From Tritrichomonas foetus (taxonomy: Eukaryota; Parabasalia; Tritrichomonadida; Tritrichomonadidae), in NCBI GenBank assembly GCA_001839685.1, contig MLAK01000665.1, positions 50,423-81,668 on the forward strand: a DNA stretch of 31,246 nt, written 5' to 3'. Below, piece after piece: positions 17,478 through 26,132 of the stretch; position 1 is the first letter of the stretch; the number at the start of each line of letters is the position of its first letter. The notes beneath the pieces were generated by a model that did no database searches, was not told where the DNA came from, and saw only the letters and a program-made list of their open reading frames with translations. The translations under genes were made by a program, and so were the position numbers.

Positions 17478-19205
17478 TTAATAGAGAGATCCAATTGAAA
17501 AATGAGAAGCTCTTCTTCTTGGTATGTTTGACTTCCTTGAAAGGAGTGACACTGAATGAAGTGTGGAATGTCCTTGGACAGAGCCTTGAATAGTTGAAGA
17601 AAGGTCTCTTCCTGTTTTAGAAAAGGTCGCATTGCGATGATTCATGAAATCTCTTGGTAAAGTCTGCATACGTGAATTTATTCCTAAATGTGGAAGTTTT
17701 GCATTATTATCAATTTTTCTAGTGGAAAAATTCCTCTTTGAGATTTTACTACTGATACTAGTTTGATCAATTTTAGAGCTTTTGATTTTATTAATTTTAT
17801 TGTTTGACTCATTTTTGAGTTCTTTGTCAAGTGATGACACAAATTTCTCAAAAATTGCACAATCACGATTAAAAGGGGGAATTGGATCAAATCGAACAGA
17901 TTCAAAAGTGTCTTCACCAATAACCTTTAAAACTCCACTTTTGTTTCCACTAACACCACAATAATTCGATGCACTAAAAACTGTGACCATCTTATTGTCA
18001 AATTGAAATTTTACACCTTCACTAACACATTGATGACCTCGAACTAACGTTTTCAAATTAGAATTAAGAAGAAATTGCTCAAGTGCATCCATCCCAAATT
18101 TATGACCTGATCCACGACTAGATTTCTCAAAATAGCGAATTGATTCATCAGGATCTGACCAAAGTGCATCATTTATTGATTTATTTAGAAAATCATTAAA
18201 GGGTCGTACTTCTTTTCTTAGACTGTTAAAAATGGTCAAATTAGGACCTATTCCACCATGGACACATACAACAGATTTACTGATTGTTGCTGCAATTGGA
18301 AGATAATAGAATGCTTCTTCCAAATATTCAAAAATATGATTTTTACCTCTATTTACTCCATATTCATAATTTTTCATAGAATTAATGTGTTTAGTATTGG
18401 AATTGGATGGAGGATAGTTAATATTTGGATTATTATTATTATTCACATTGGAAATATTATTATGATTTGCTTTACCAAACTTATTGAAGTAAACACCTTC
18501 AATTTCTTGTTTGAAACCGCAATTTTCAAAAATTTCACTAAATTCATGATTTCCACGAATTAAAAATACATTTGTTGGAAAAAGTATTTTCATTAGCATT
18601 ATAAGAATGAATGTTTCAAGTGAAAATTGTCCACGATCGACAATATCCCCAAGAAATAAATAATTGATCTCAGGAAGTTGAGGAAACTTGTTGATAATCC
18701 TCAGAAGATCCAAAATGTGACCATGCAGATCACCAACGATGATAATTTCCCCGTTGATGGGAATTATGTTTTCTTTATTACTTTTCTTATCATTTACTTT
18801 CGAACTAGAAGCTGTATATGAATTAGATGGATCACGGAATTCATTTTGCATCTGATCATTATTATAATAATTTGTGCTGAATTGATTTAAGGGACTATCG
18901 TAAATTTTATCATCAATTAGTATGCTTGAAGCATAGCCATACTCTGTTTCATCATCATTGCATATAAAATTCGTGTCCGCTGATTGTGATTGAATGTCTG
19001 TGTTTGGAACAAGGTCAAGTACGATCGGATCGTTTGAAACTACCTCTCTAAATGTTTTCAGGAGATGAATCAAAAAATGGAGGGAAATATGAGGAAGTTT
19101 CAATAATTCAGCATACGAAATGTATGAGTCGACCGTTTGAGAGGCCGTCGTCATGAAGATGTCGTAAAGTTCGCGGATATTTTCGTAGGTGTCTGATTGA
19201 CTCAT
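17478..19205 (-). CDS. PPP-family serine/threonine protein phosphatase (PP1/PP2A-like) with Asn-rich insert and basic tail
   Basis: The start is the first ATG (19205; MSQSDTYENIRELYDIF), giving 575 residues. All PPP metal and catalytic motifs are present in order: GDLHGH (~residue 157), GDIVDRG (~188), RGNHE (~218), HGGI (~318), then LWSDPD, RGHQ and SASNYCG (the family SAPNYC block with Pro changed to Ser). These bind two metals and remove phosphate from Ser/Thr. An N-terminal helical region of ~75 residues resembles the PP1/PP2A start, but an Asn/Ser-rich insert (~residues 80-150) separates it from the catalytic core. A second Asn-rich insert (NNISNVNNNNNPNINY) sits between GNHE and HGG. 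The last ~135 residues are Lys/Ser/Arg-rich without a domain, perhaps a localisation or regulatory tail. Cytosolic or nuclear; no membrane segment. Substrate unknown. Confidence 0.9.
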   Translation of the reverse strand: MSQSDTYENIRELYDIFMTTASQTVDSYISYAELLKLPHISLHFLIHLLKTFREVVSNDPIVLDLVPNTDIQSQSADTNFICNDDETEYGYASSILIDDKIYDSPLNQFSTNYYNNDQMQNEFRDPSNSYTASSSKVNDKKSNKENIIPINGEIIIVGDLHGHILDLLRIINKFPQLPEINYLFLGDIVDRGQFSLETFILIMLMKILFPTNVFLIRGNHEFSEIFENCGFKQEIEGVYFNKFGKANHNNISNVNNNNNPNINYPPSNSNTKHINSMKNYEYGVNRGKNHIFEYLEEAFYYLPIAATISKSVVCVHGGIGPNLTIFNSLRKEVRPFNDFLNKSINDALWSDPDESIRYFEKSSRGSGHKFGMDALEQFLLNSNLKTLVRGHQCVSEGVKFQFDNKMVTVFSASNYCGVSGNKSGVLKVIGEDTFESVRFDPIPPFNRDCAIFEKFVSSLDKELKNESNNKINKIKSSKIDQTSISSKISKRNFSTRKIDNNAKLPHLGINSRMQTLPRDFMNHRNATFSKTGRDLSSTIQGSVQGHSTLHSVSLLSRKSNIPRRRASHFSIGSLY

Positions 19206-20382
19206 TCCTTGGTGCGTGAGATGAGTCTTTTTTTTTGAAAAGAACAAGATTCAGAAAATCTATCACATAAAAAGTTAACCGAATCTAAATTGAAAGAAAA
19301 ATATTGTTTTATGATTGAAAAATCTGTTCATTTTTATTACAATTTTTTATTACCAATCAAATTGATTTTTATTGAGTGAAATTACTTTTAAAGAGCATTC
19401 AATTTTCAATGTTACTCATAAATTCAATTTGAGGAACGGTTTGAAATTCATTTAAAAATCAAATGACTAAACTTATGTGTGCGTTTGACCAAAGGAATAA
19501 CATGTGGATAACAATAATAATAGTATTCTCCAAACGAAAATTTCATATCAAATTACGGATAACATAAATTTACTGTGATAAATTTTTGGGATTGTTTTTC
19601 CTCAAAACCAATTGAAATTCTATAAATGTTCACTGTCTAAATTTGATAGTTTTTTGATAAATAAATAAGATAATTCCTTATCTTTTTATTAATGAAAGAT
19701 TTAGTCATGCAGTCAGAAGTTCAAATACTGTTTATAGTTTATTTGTTTACAGTTTACAGTTACACTCATATAAGTTCCTTATGAATAGTTTTCAAAGAAA
19801 GATATTGGAGATCAATATTGGTCTAACAAAAATTCTAAATGATCATTTCAGTTTTTATTCATTCATTCATAAGGAACTTATATGAGTGTAACAAAAGATA
19901 TCTTTTGTTTGCTATTGTAATGCCACCGGAATTTTTCATTAATGCTATTTAGGAGGTATAAGTATGATGCTGTGATAAAGTAATTTGTCTCAACTATTCT
20001 GTTTAATATTAATTCAAAATCCCTTGAAATTATCTGTAGATATAAAAAAGCCTCAGCTTACATTTAATGATATCAAGTTCAAAACTTTTTCATTATAACA
20101 AAAAAAGTTTTATAGTTTTTGGTATTCTCAGGAGTTGAAACTTATGATTAAGAAAGAATATGCAAATAATATTAATATTCCTTTCATCACAATAACAATT
20201 TCCATATTTTTGAAAGAAATGCTAATTTACAAATAAGTTTTGCAACTCCTGAAACGTTTGATTTAAAATACTTTAACACAAATGTAATACAGCATCATGT
20301 CTTAAAAAAGCTGTTCGAAAAATGAAAATATAATAACATGATTTTTTATTTCTTTCAAATATGTCTTTTTCTATATTATTGG
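19206..20382. other. Intergenic region with inverted-repeat elements
   Basis: Over 1 kb without a gene. It holds the perfect inverted-repeat element at 19759-19892 and a weaker inverted pair at 20127-20144 and 20235-20255 (ctcaggagttgaaactta against taagttttgcaactcctga). A further short inverted match (tatgatgctgt against acagcatcat) is at 19963-19973 and 20289-20299. These suggest decayed small transposable elements. Confidence 0.5.
19759..19892. mobile_element. 134-bp MITE-like element with perfect 28-bp terminal inverted repeats
   Basis: Positions 19759-19786 begin gttacactcatataag and run to cttatgaat; 19865-19892 are the exact reverse complement over all 28 bases. The 78-bp centre shows no reading frame. 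A TA dinucleotide lies symmetrically inside each outer end (19761-19762 and 19889-19890), so a mariner-type TA target duplication followed by CACTCATATAAG is possible. The size and absence of coding fit a non-autonomous miniature element. A transcribed hairpin is the alternative explanation. Confidence 0.6.
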
Positions 20383-20712
20383 TTAGCAATTGCACATACT
20401 GTTTCTTTGGTATATATCAAAAAAAGGTGATCTAGTATAGTCAATTGAAATGTCATTCATTTTCATGCAAGGTTCTTGATTAGAGTCATTACAAAGTTGT
20501 GGAAACTGTTTTGATAAATGTGAATCATTTATTTGTTTAATTTTCGTATCAGAATTATTCCTACCTGCACTTGGGATGTTGGCAAAACATGCGTGTTGTA
20601 TTTGATAGAGTTGATAATAATAATATTGTTGTGATGCATAAAATGGAGGAGGACAAAACACTGCTTGTCTTCTAGCCTGTTTAGAAACATGTGATTGTTG
20701 AACATTCATCAT
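20383..20712 (-). CDS. Small Gln/Tyr/Asn-rich hypothetical protein (109 aa)
   Basis: An ATG-started frame of 109 residues with an initiator-like TCATT 11 bases before it, the same arrangement as other genes here. The protein begins MMNVQQSHVSKQARRQAVF, has a short Tyr-rich stretch (QQYYYYQLYQIQ), scattered Cys (six) and no membrane span or known motif. Its length exceeds what random AT-rich DNA usually gives, and codon use is not purely AT-driven. It lies in an otherwise gene-poor stretch. I do not recognise a family; it could be spurious. Confidence 0.4.
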   Translation of the reverse strand: MMNVQQSHVSKQARRQAVFCPPPFYASQQYYYYQLYQIQHACFANIPSAGRNNSDTKIKQINDSHLSKQFPQLCNDSNQEPCMKMNDISIDYTRSPFFDIYQRNSMCNC

Positions 20713-20720
20713 TACACTGA

Positions 20721-20725
20721 AATGA
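20721..20725 (-). promoter_or_regulatory. Initiator-like element (TCATT)
   Basis: Minus-strand TCATT with the A at 20723 lies 11 bases before the ATG at 20712. Supports, weakly, that the small downstream frame is a gene. Confidence 0.3.
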
Positions 20726-21666
20726 AGTGACAGTTTTCATTATCAGTTTCTGTGAAATTTTAATAAATTTTTATTCAATCAAGTTAGAAATGCTATTAGT
20801 GAAGCAAATCTTCTTATTGATAATATTAAAGGAGCGAGATATAGTAGATTTATTTTATCAATAACGATAAAACTATCAAATTATGGTGAATGTCGATGAT
20901 AATTTGAATATTTTTGAATAGAATAAATCGAGTTCATTCTGAGAAAAATTACAGGTAATTCTACACCTAAAAAATGGTTGAAGGCATAAAAAAGTCTGTA
21001 CATTTTTTCTTACATTATTAACTAATCTTCTAATCAATGATTTCATTTTAGAATAAATTTTGATCACCTAAATAAATGAACCTTATTTATTGGGTTAAAT
21101 TTAAGGCATCTCAAAATTCAATCATTCTTCCACCATGAAATTGAAAAAAATTCAATCCAATTTGCCAGCAATATACAATTTGTTTTTTTTCGTTCAAATA
21201 AAATGAGACAATATTATCAAATTGAAATCTTTCCGAAATATTCATGAAAGCCTCCCAAAAAAAGGAAAAGCTAATGTATACTATATTATATATAGTTAAT
21301 GAACAAAAAACCGTAATTTTGAATAGTGTTTAGTGGAGTTGAACCACATTGAACAAATAAAAAGTTACTGCGTTTTTATAAATAACCCTCAAATAAACTG
21401 TTGAATTTTGATTCAACAATTGGTCATTTGTCCAAAACAGTGGTTGATAAAATTTCATATGATAATTCGAATCTATATTGCATGAATATATATTCAATGT
21501 TGAAACAACTTTTTTCATTTTTTTTTTTTTTATAAAAAAACCTTGTTTTTATCTAGAAACACAATATTTCTTCTATTTTATTGTTGTTTATTATCACTAA
21601 GGTAAAATATTATTAAATTATTTCATAAAACATATGAAAGCAGTTTAACAAGCCAATTATGAAATT
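20726..21666. other. Gene-poor spacer
   Basis: AT-rich. A 47-codon open plus-strand piece (20756-20899) has coding-like composition (includes NAISEANLLIDNIKGARYSR) but no ATG-started gene or identity; it may be a relic. Short frames at 20876-21067 and 21330-21518 look random. A T-run lies near 21520-21531. Confidence 0.4.
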
Positions 21667-22509
21667 TTACATAGATAAAATTGCTGCTCTTGCATCTAAG
21701 ATATTACAATCAACAGAAAAATAAATAGCAATGATTATGTCAAGTGATAAATCATTTCGAAGATGAGTGAGTAAATCTATATCATTTTTTTGTTGAAAAT
21801 TCAAACTTTGATATTTTAGATCAGCATCTAATGCAAAATTATTTTTTGGAATTAACACTCCCATTGTTGCTAATAAAGATTATTCATCAATTGGATCAAA
21901 TTGATGATGTGCTCTAAATTGTGATCTTAGATATTCATAAACTGCACCAAAAAGTGCTTTATTATCATTTATTGCTGACCCAAGTTGATACACTTCTTTT
22001 GGATGATTAATAAAATCTTTTTTGTTTTCATAGATTTCATGAAGTGGTAAAGAATCAATTACAACATCAATCAGATGATTCAAAGAGATTGAATTCAATT
22101 TGGGTTTACTTTCTCCAATGTTTGAATCATTTTGAAAGAATGATTGATTTTCTAATTGATTATATTGTTGATTAATGCTTGTTAGATTTTCATGAGTAAT
22201 ATTAGGAAGTGGTTGAATTGATGGTGTTGGAGTATGATGTGGTTCATTTCTTTGGATTTGTTTTTTTGATTGGGAAACAATGACCCTAATTTTATCACCA
22301 TCTTTTATATTTATGAGTGGTGTTTCCCCACTCAAAACTTTTTTACCACTCACATATCTGAATGATGCAGATGGGAATCCATTTATTATCAGTATATTAG
22401 AAAGCTCAGACTTGCTCATATTATTTTTAACGATAAGTTCTGCTTTGGCATCTCCTTGGTGTTGTTCAAAAGAAACCTTCATATTGTCAATTGCCTGAAA
22501 ATATGACAT
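21667..22509 (-). pseudogene. Ubiquitin-like-domain protein gene interrupted by an in-frame TAA
   Basis: From the first ATG (22509; an alternative at 22482 gives MKVSFEQHQGDAKAEL) a 209-residue frame ends at TAA 21882-21880. The same frame continues open for another 70 codons to a TAA at 21667-21669. Residues ~10-80 look like a ubiquitin fold: MKVSFE strand, an amphipathic helix after NNMSKSELSNIL, then FRYVSGKKVLSGETPLINI and DGDKIRVIV, which match the strand and loop pattern of ubiquitin-like domains. A Pro/Asn/Gln-rich linker follows, then a helical segment (HEIYENKKDFINH...YEYLRSQFR). The part after the TAA (LLTHLRNDLSLDIIIAIYFS, then VDCNILDARAAILSM) resembles a UBA-like three-helix end. 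The order UBL-linker-UBA-like would fit a ubiquitin shuttle type protein, but I assign no specific family. Either a nonsense allele or a genuine shorter protein. Confidence 0.55.
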
Positions 22510-22875
22510 CAAGAACTTTTTGTAAAGGTTAGCTATTTAAATACAAAATGATCAGCCACTTTTGAAAACTAGAAATTAAACAAGATATATCAACTGCTGG
22601 TACTATCTTGGAAAACATTTATTGGTTAGAAACTGAAAATTAGTGAAAAAATATTGGATCTGGTTTTGACTATTCGCGATGAAATTATTAAAGAACTAAA
22701 ATAATCAAATAATGTAATATATTGCACCAATTTAATTATTGTTGCAAGTAAAGTCAATAGTGATTTCTTAAATCAAATATTAGATTTGTCAACCATGAAT
22801 GAATAAAATGTTATTTTTGTGTTTTGATAGAACAATTTTTAACCTATGAATTGACCTTTATTTTTATTTTATTTC
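22510..22875. other. Intergenic region between divergent genes
   Basis: AT-rich upstream region of the UBL gene (-) and the kinase gene (+). A CCTTT at 22855-22859, ~20 bases before the kinase ATG, resembles the Trichomonas M5 core-promoter motif, which overlaps start sites; this is a weak match. Nothing else seen. Confidence 0.4.
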
Positions 22876-25800
22876 ATGAACCATGTTCATGAGCCATCAC
22901 AAGAAGAAGAATTTACCATCAATAATCTTGATCACATGATGCAAAATATTCCTAAAGATGAACCTTTCAAGATTTATTTTTTCTTGAATTTTCATTCAAC
23001 AATTATTTTTGCGTCAAATTTGGAATTTATAATAAATCATTTGAAAAATAGGCTTGTTTTTGGTAATGTTGCGATTTTTCACTTTGTTCAGTTTCAAAAC
23101 AATGAAAATTTGTTTTTTTTCTGCACAGAAAATCTATTATTGCTGATACAAACAACTGATTCTAATTTTTTTGTTGATTTTCTATGTGAAGATTTCTATG
23201 CATATGATGAAAATGATCTTATTATTGCTAATAAATATCTTCATTCATCATGTAAAGTTATTTCTAAGAATGTGAAAAAACATGTTTCATTTCTTTCTAG
23301 TTTGTATTTTAATAAATTCAACCAAAGTTTTTACAAAAATAAAACAAAAGAAAATTCTAATTTTCCTGGAAAACATATTGTCATTGAAAAAATTGGTGAT
23401 TTTATTCGTTATTTTCAAGATGTTATAATTATATTTTTCTTACAAACAAAAATTAACCAAATTCAGATCCATAATCAATTTTCTCCAAATGAATTTTCCA
23501 ACAGCGATTTAACCGAATTTGAAAGTAATGATTTTATTAAACTTGGTTGTATAGGGTCAGGTGGATACAGTTCAGTTTACTTATCTTTAATAAAATCAAC
23601 AGGAAATATTATTGCAATTAAAGAATTTTATTCCAGAAAACATTTTATGAGAGAAAAGAATATTTTATTAAAAACAAATTCTTTGAATTGTTTGCATATC
23701 ATTAGATGCTATGGATTCTACTTGGAAGATAAGATTGGAAAAAAGAAAGTTTACTCACTCATCCTTGATTATTTTGATTGTGGAAATCTTCGAGATTTCA
23801 TAAGAAATCATTCACTTTCGAATACAAAGAAAACGAAAATTATACTTGCAGTTTTAAATGGAATTGATAAAATTCATTCAATGGGAATCATGCATCGTGA
23901 TATCAAATTAGATAATATAATGATAAATAAAGATTTTTATGTTTGTTTATGTGATTTTGATGGAGCAAAACTTTATTCAAATCAAAAGAAAAACACTGTT
24001 GATGTTGGAACACTTCAATATATGGCGCCTGAACAAATATTAAATGAAAATGTTTCATTTCAAACAGATCTATATTCTCTAGGACTGTTAATATATGAAT
24101 TAGCAACAAATCATCTACCCTTTGAAAATTTTTCATTAATGGAAATGATCTCAAAGATAGAAAATGGTGATATACCAAATCTCTCACCACAATATGGTCC
24201 AATTGATGCAATTTATCGAATGCTTACTTCTTCAAAAATAGAAGCTCGAACAGGATCCTTATATATTCTAGATTATATGATTAAAGATCGACGGTATTTT
24301 CGAGATAGCAATGTTGATGAAGTTAATATGTATATAAAAAAATTTATTATTCATAGTTTCTTCGATCATGATAGAAAAGACATTCAATTTATTATTGATC
24401 GAGCAAATTATGGCGATTGTGTCTCACAATTTTACTTAGGATTGATGTATTTTAATGGAATTATAAAAGATAATCATATAAATAATTCCGTAAAAATAGA
24501 TGATCCATATAAAAAATCTTTTGAATGGTTTGAAAAAGCATCCAAAAGTGAAATGCCTGCAGCTATTCATAATTTAGCATATGCTTTTGAAAATGGATTT
24601 GGAATTGAATGCAATTTGACACAAGCAATTGCTTTATATCATAAAGCAGCAGATATTTTTAATTTTCCAAGTTCACAATACTCTCTTGCTGTTTGTTACG
24701 AAAATGGAAAAGGTGTTGAAAAAGATTGGGACAAAGCTATTGATTATTATATTAAAGCAGTAAAAAACGATCATGTTGAAGCAATGTGGAATTTAGCAAT
24801 TTGCTATGAACAAGGTGAAGGTGTTGACAAAGATCTTACTCATGCTGTTGAATTGTACATCCAAGCAGCTGACCATGGATATGGAAAAGCTCAATTTAAC
24901 TTAGGGTTTTATCATCAAAATGGCTATGGAGTACCATGTGATTTAGAAAAAGCTAAATATTATTATACACTTGCTGCTGAAAATGGAATATCCGAAGCAG
25001 AATATTATCTAGCAACAATTTATGAAAAAAATAATAATACGCTTGAAAAATCGTATGATTTATATAAATCAGCTGCTGATAATGGATTTTCTAATGCTCA
25101 ATACAAGTATGGTTGTATTTTACAAAATGTTAAAAAGAAAAACAATGAAGCTGCATTGTATTTTTTGAAGTCTTCATTACAAGGAAATATTGAAGCTAGT
25201 TTAAAACTTGGTTTTTTGTATTTATATGGGGAAGGAGTGGAAATTGATTATCAAAAATCATTTGATCTTTTTTCTAGGTCAATTGAAGCTGGTATAATTG
25301 ATGCTCTTCCATATATTGCATTAATTCATGAACATAATCAAAATTATATTCAAGCAAATGAATGTTATGAACAATTGAATCAAAATTTACATGATGAAAA
25401 AGGTAATTTCACCTTTCATTCAGCAAGAGTTCTTTTAAAGAGTATTAAATATCAAAATGACGGTATCTTAAAACTGAATGAAGCTGCTCATAAAGGAAAT
25501 GGAAGTGCAGAATTAATGCTTGGTAAAATATATTTGTATGGATTATATAATTGTATAAAAGATGAAGAAAAAGGACTCAGCTTTCTGAAAAAGGCGTCAG
25601 CACATCGAATTACTGAAGCCAAGTTTTTGTTAGCTTGCTATATTGAGAAATATAATAGTATTAATAATGAAACATTAAATTTATATCTAGAAGCTGCTAA
25701 AGATGGCAATTTAGAAGCCATTAAGAGATTGAAAAAATATAATCCTACTAAATATTCAAATTGCGGACCTAAAAGCTGTAGTTATTCTTTATTTGGTGAT

Positions 25801-25959
25801 AATTTTGAAATCCAACATTTGTATATTTGTATTACATGTAATATGGCTTTTGGGAAATGTATATGTAATTTTTGTGCTCATAATTGTCATTCTGGACATG
25901 AAATAATAGATACAGGAGAGAAAACTATGATGTTTTGTGATTGTAAGTGTAAAAATTAA
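22876..25959 (+). CDS. Protein kinase with Sel1-like repeats and C-terminal UBR-box zinc finger
   Basis: 1027 residues in one frame. Residues 1-215 are an unassigned region of alternating strand- and helix-like segments. Residues ~219-468 are a protein kinase domain: glycine loop GSGGYSSV (227-234), AIK with K249, HRDIKLDN (catalytic D342), DFD at 360-362 in place of DFG, and GTLQYMAPE. Key catalytic residues are kept, so it is likely active on Ser/Thr (TKL-like appearance). Residues ~505-955 hold about twelve Sel1-like (SLR) repeats with the A..LG.xYxxGxGVxxD pattern, for example AMWNLAICYEQGEGVDKD, a helical protein-binding solenoid. Residues ~958-1027 are Cys/His-rich: CITCNMAFGKCICNFCAHNC, HSGH and FCDC match the UBR-box pattern (C-x2-C, C-x2-C, CHxGH, CDC), which binds N-degrons in E3 ligases. 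The stop lies in TTAAAC, overlapping a TAAA as in trichomonad poly(A) signals. No membrane span. Confidence 0.9.
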   Translation: MNHVHEPSQEEEFTINNLDHMMQNIPKDEPFKIYFFLNFHSTIIFASNLEFIINHLKNRLVFGNVAIFHFVQFQNNENLFFFCTENLLLLIQTTDSNFFVDFLCEDFYAYDENDLIIANKYLHSSCKVISKNVKKHVSFLSSLYFNKFNQSFYKNKTKENSNFPGKHIVIEKIGDFIRYFQDVIIIFFLQTKINQIQIHNQFSPNEFSNSDLTEFESNDFIKLGCIGSGGYSSVYLSLIKSTGNIIAIKEFYSRKHFMREKNILLKTNSLNCLHIIRCYGFYLEDKIGKKKVYSLILDYFDCGNLRDFIRNHSLSNTKKTKIILAVLNGIDKIHSMGIMHRDIKLDNIMINKDFYVCLCDFDGAKLYSNQKKNTVDVGTLQYMAPEQILNENVSFQTDLYSLGLLIYELATNHLPFENFSLMEMISKIENGDIPNLSPQYGPIDAIYRMLTSSKIEARTGSLYILDYMIKDRRYFRDSNVDEVNMYIKKFIIHSFFDHDRKDIQFIIDRANYGDCVSQFYLGLMYFNGIIKDNHINNSVKIDDPYKKSFEWFEKASKSEMPAAIHNLAYAFENGFGIECNLTQAIALYHKAADIFNFPSSQYSLAVCYENGKGVEKDWDKAIDYYIKAVKNDHVEAMWNLAICYEQGEGVDKDLTHAVELYIQAADHGYGKAQFNLGFYHQNGYGVPCDLEKAKYYYTLAAENGISEAEYYLATIYEKNNNTLEKSYDLYKSAADNGFSNAQYKYGCILQNVKKKNNEAALYFLKSSLQGNIEASLKLGFLYLYGEGVEIDYQKSFDLFSRSIEAGIIDALPYIALIHEHNQNYIQANECYEQLNQNLHDEKGNFTFHSARVLLKSIKYQNDGILKLNEAAHKGNGSAELMLGKIYLYGLYNCIKDEEKGLSFLKKASAHRITEAKFLLACYIEKYNSINNETLNLYLEAAKDGNLEAIKRLKKYNPTKYSNCGPKSCSYSLFGDNFEIQHLYICITCNMAFGKCICNFCAHNCHSGHEIIDTGEKTMMFCDCKCKN

Positions 25960-26132
25960 ACTTGTTATTGCTAAATTGTTATGATTCTAAATTTTTAATA
26001 TTTGGTTAATATTGAATTTTTTGTTCATATTTTGTCGAAAGTTCGATATGGAATGCAAAAGGTAATACTGTTATAATAAAGTAGAAATTTTCCTATTTAC
26101 TGACTATGTGATGAACTTGTTATGAGTATTAT

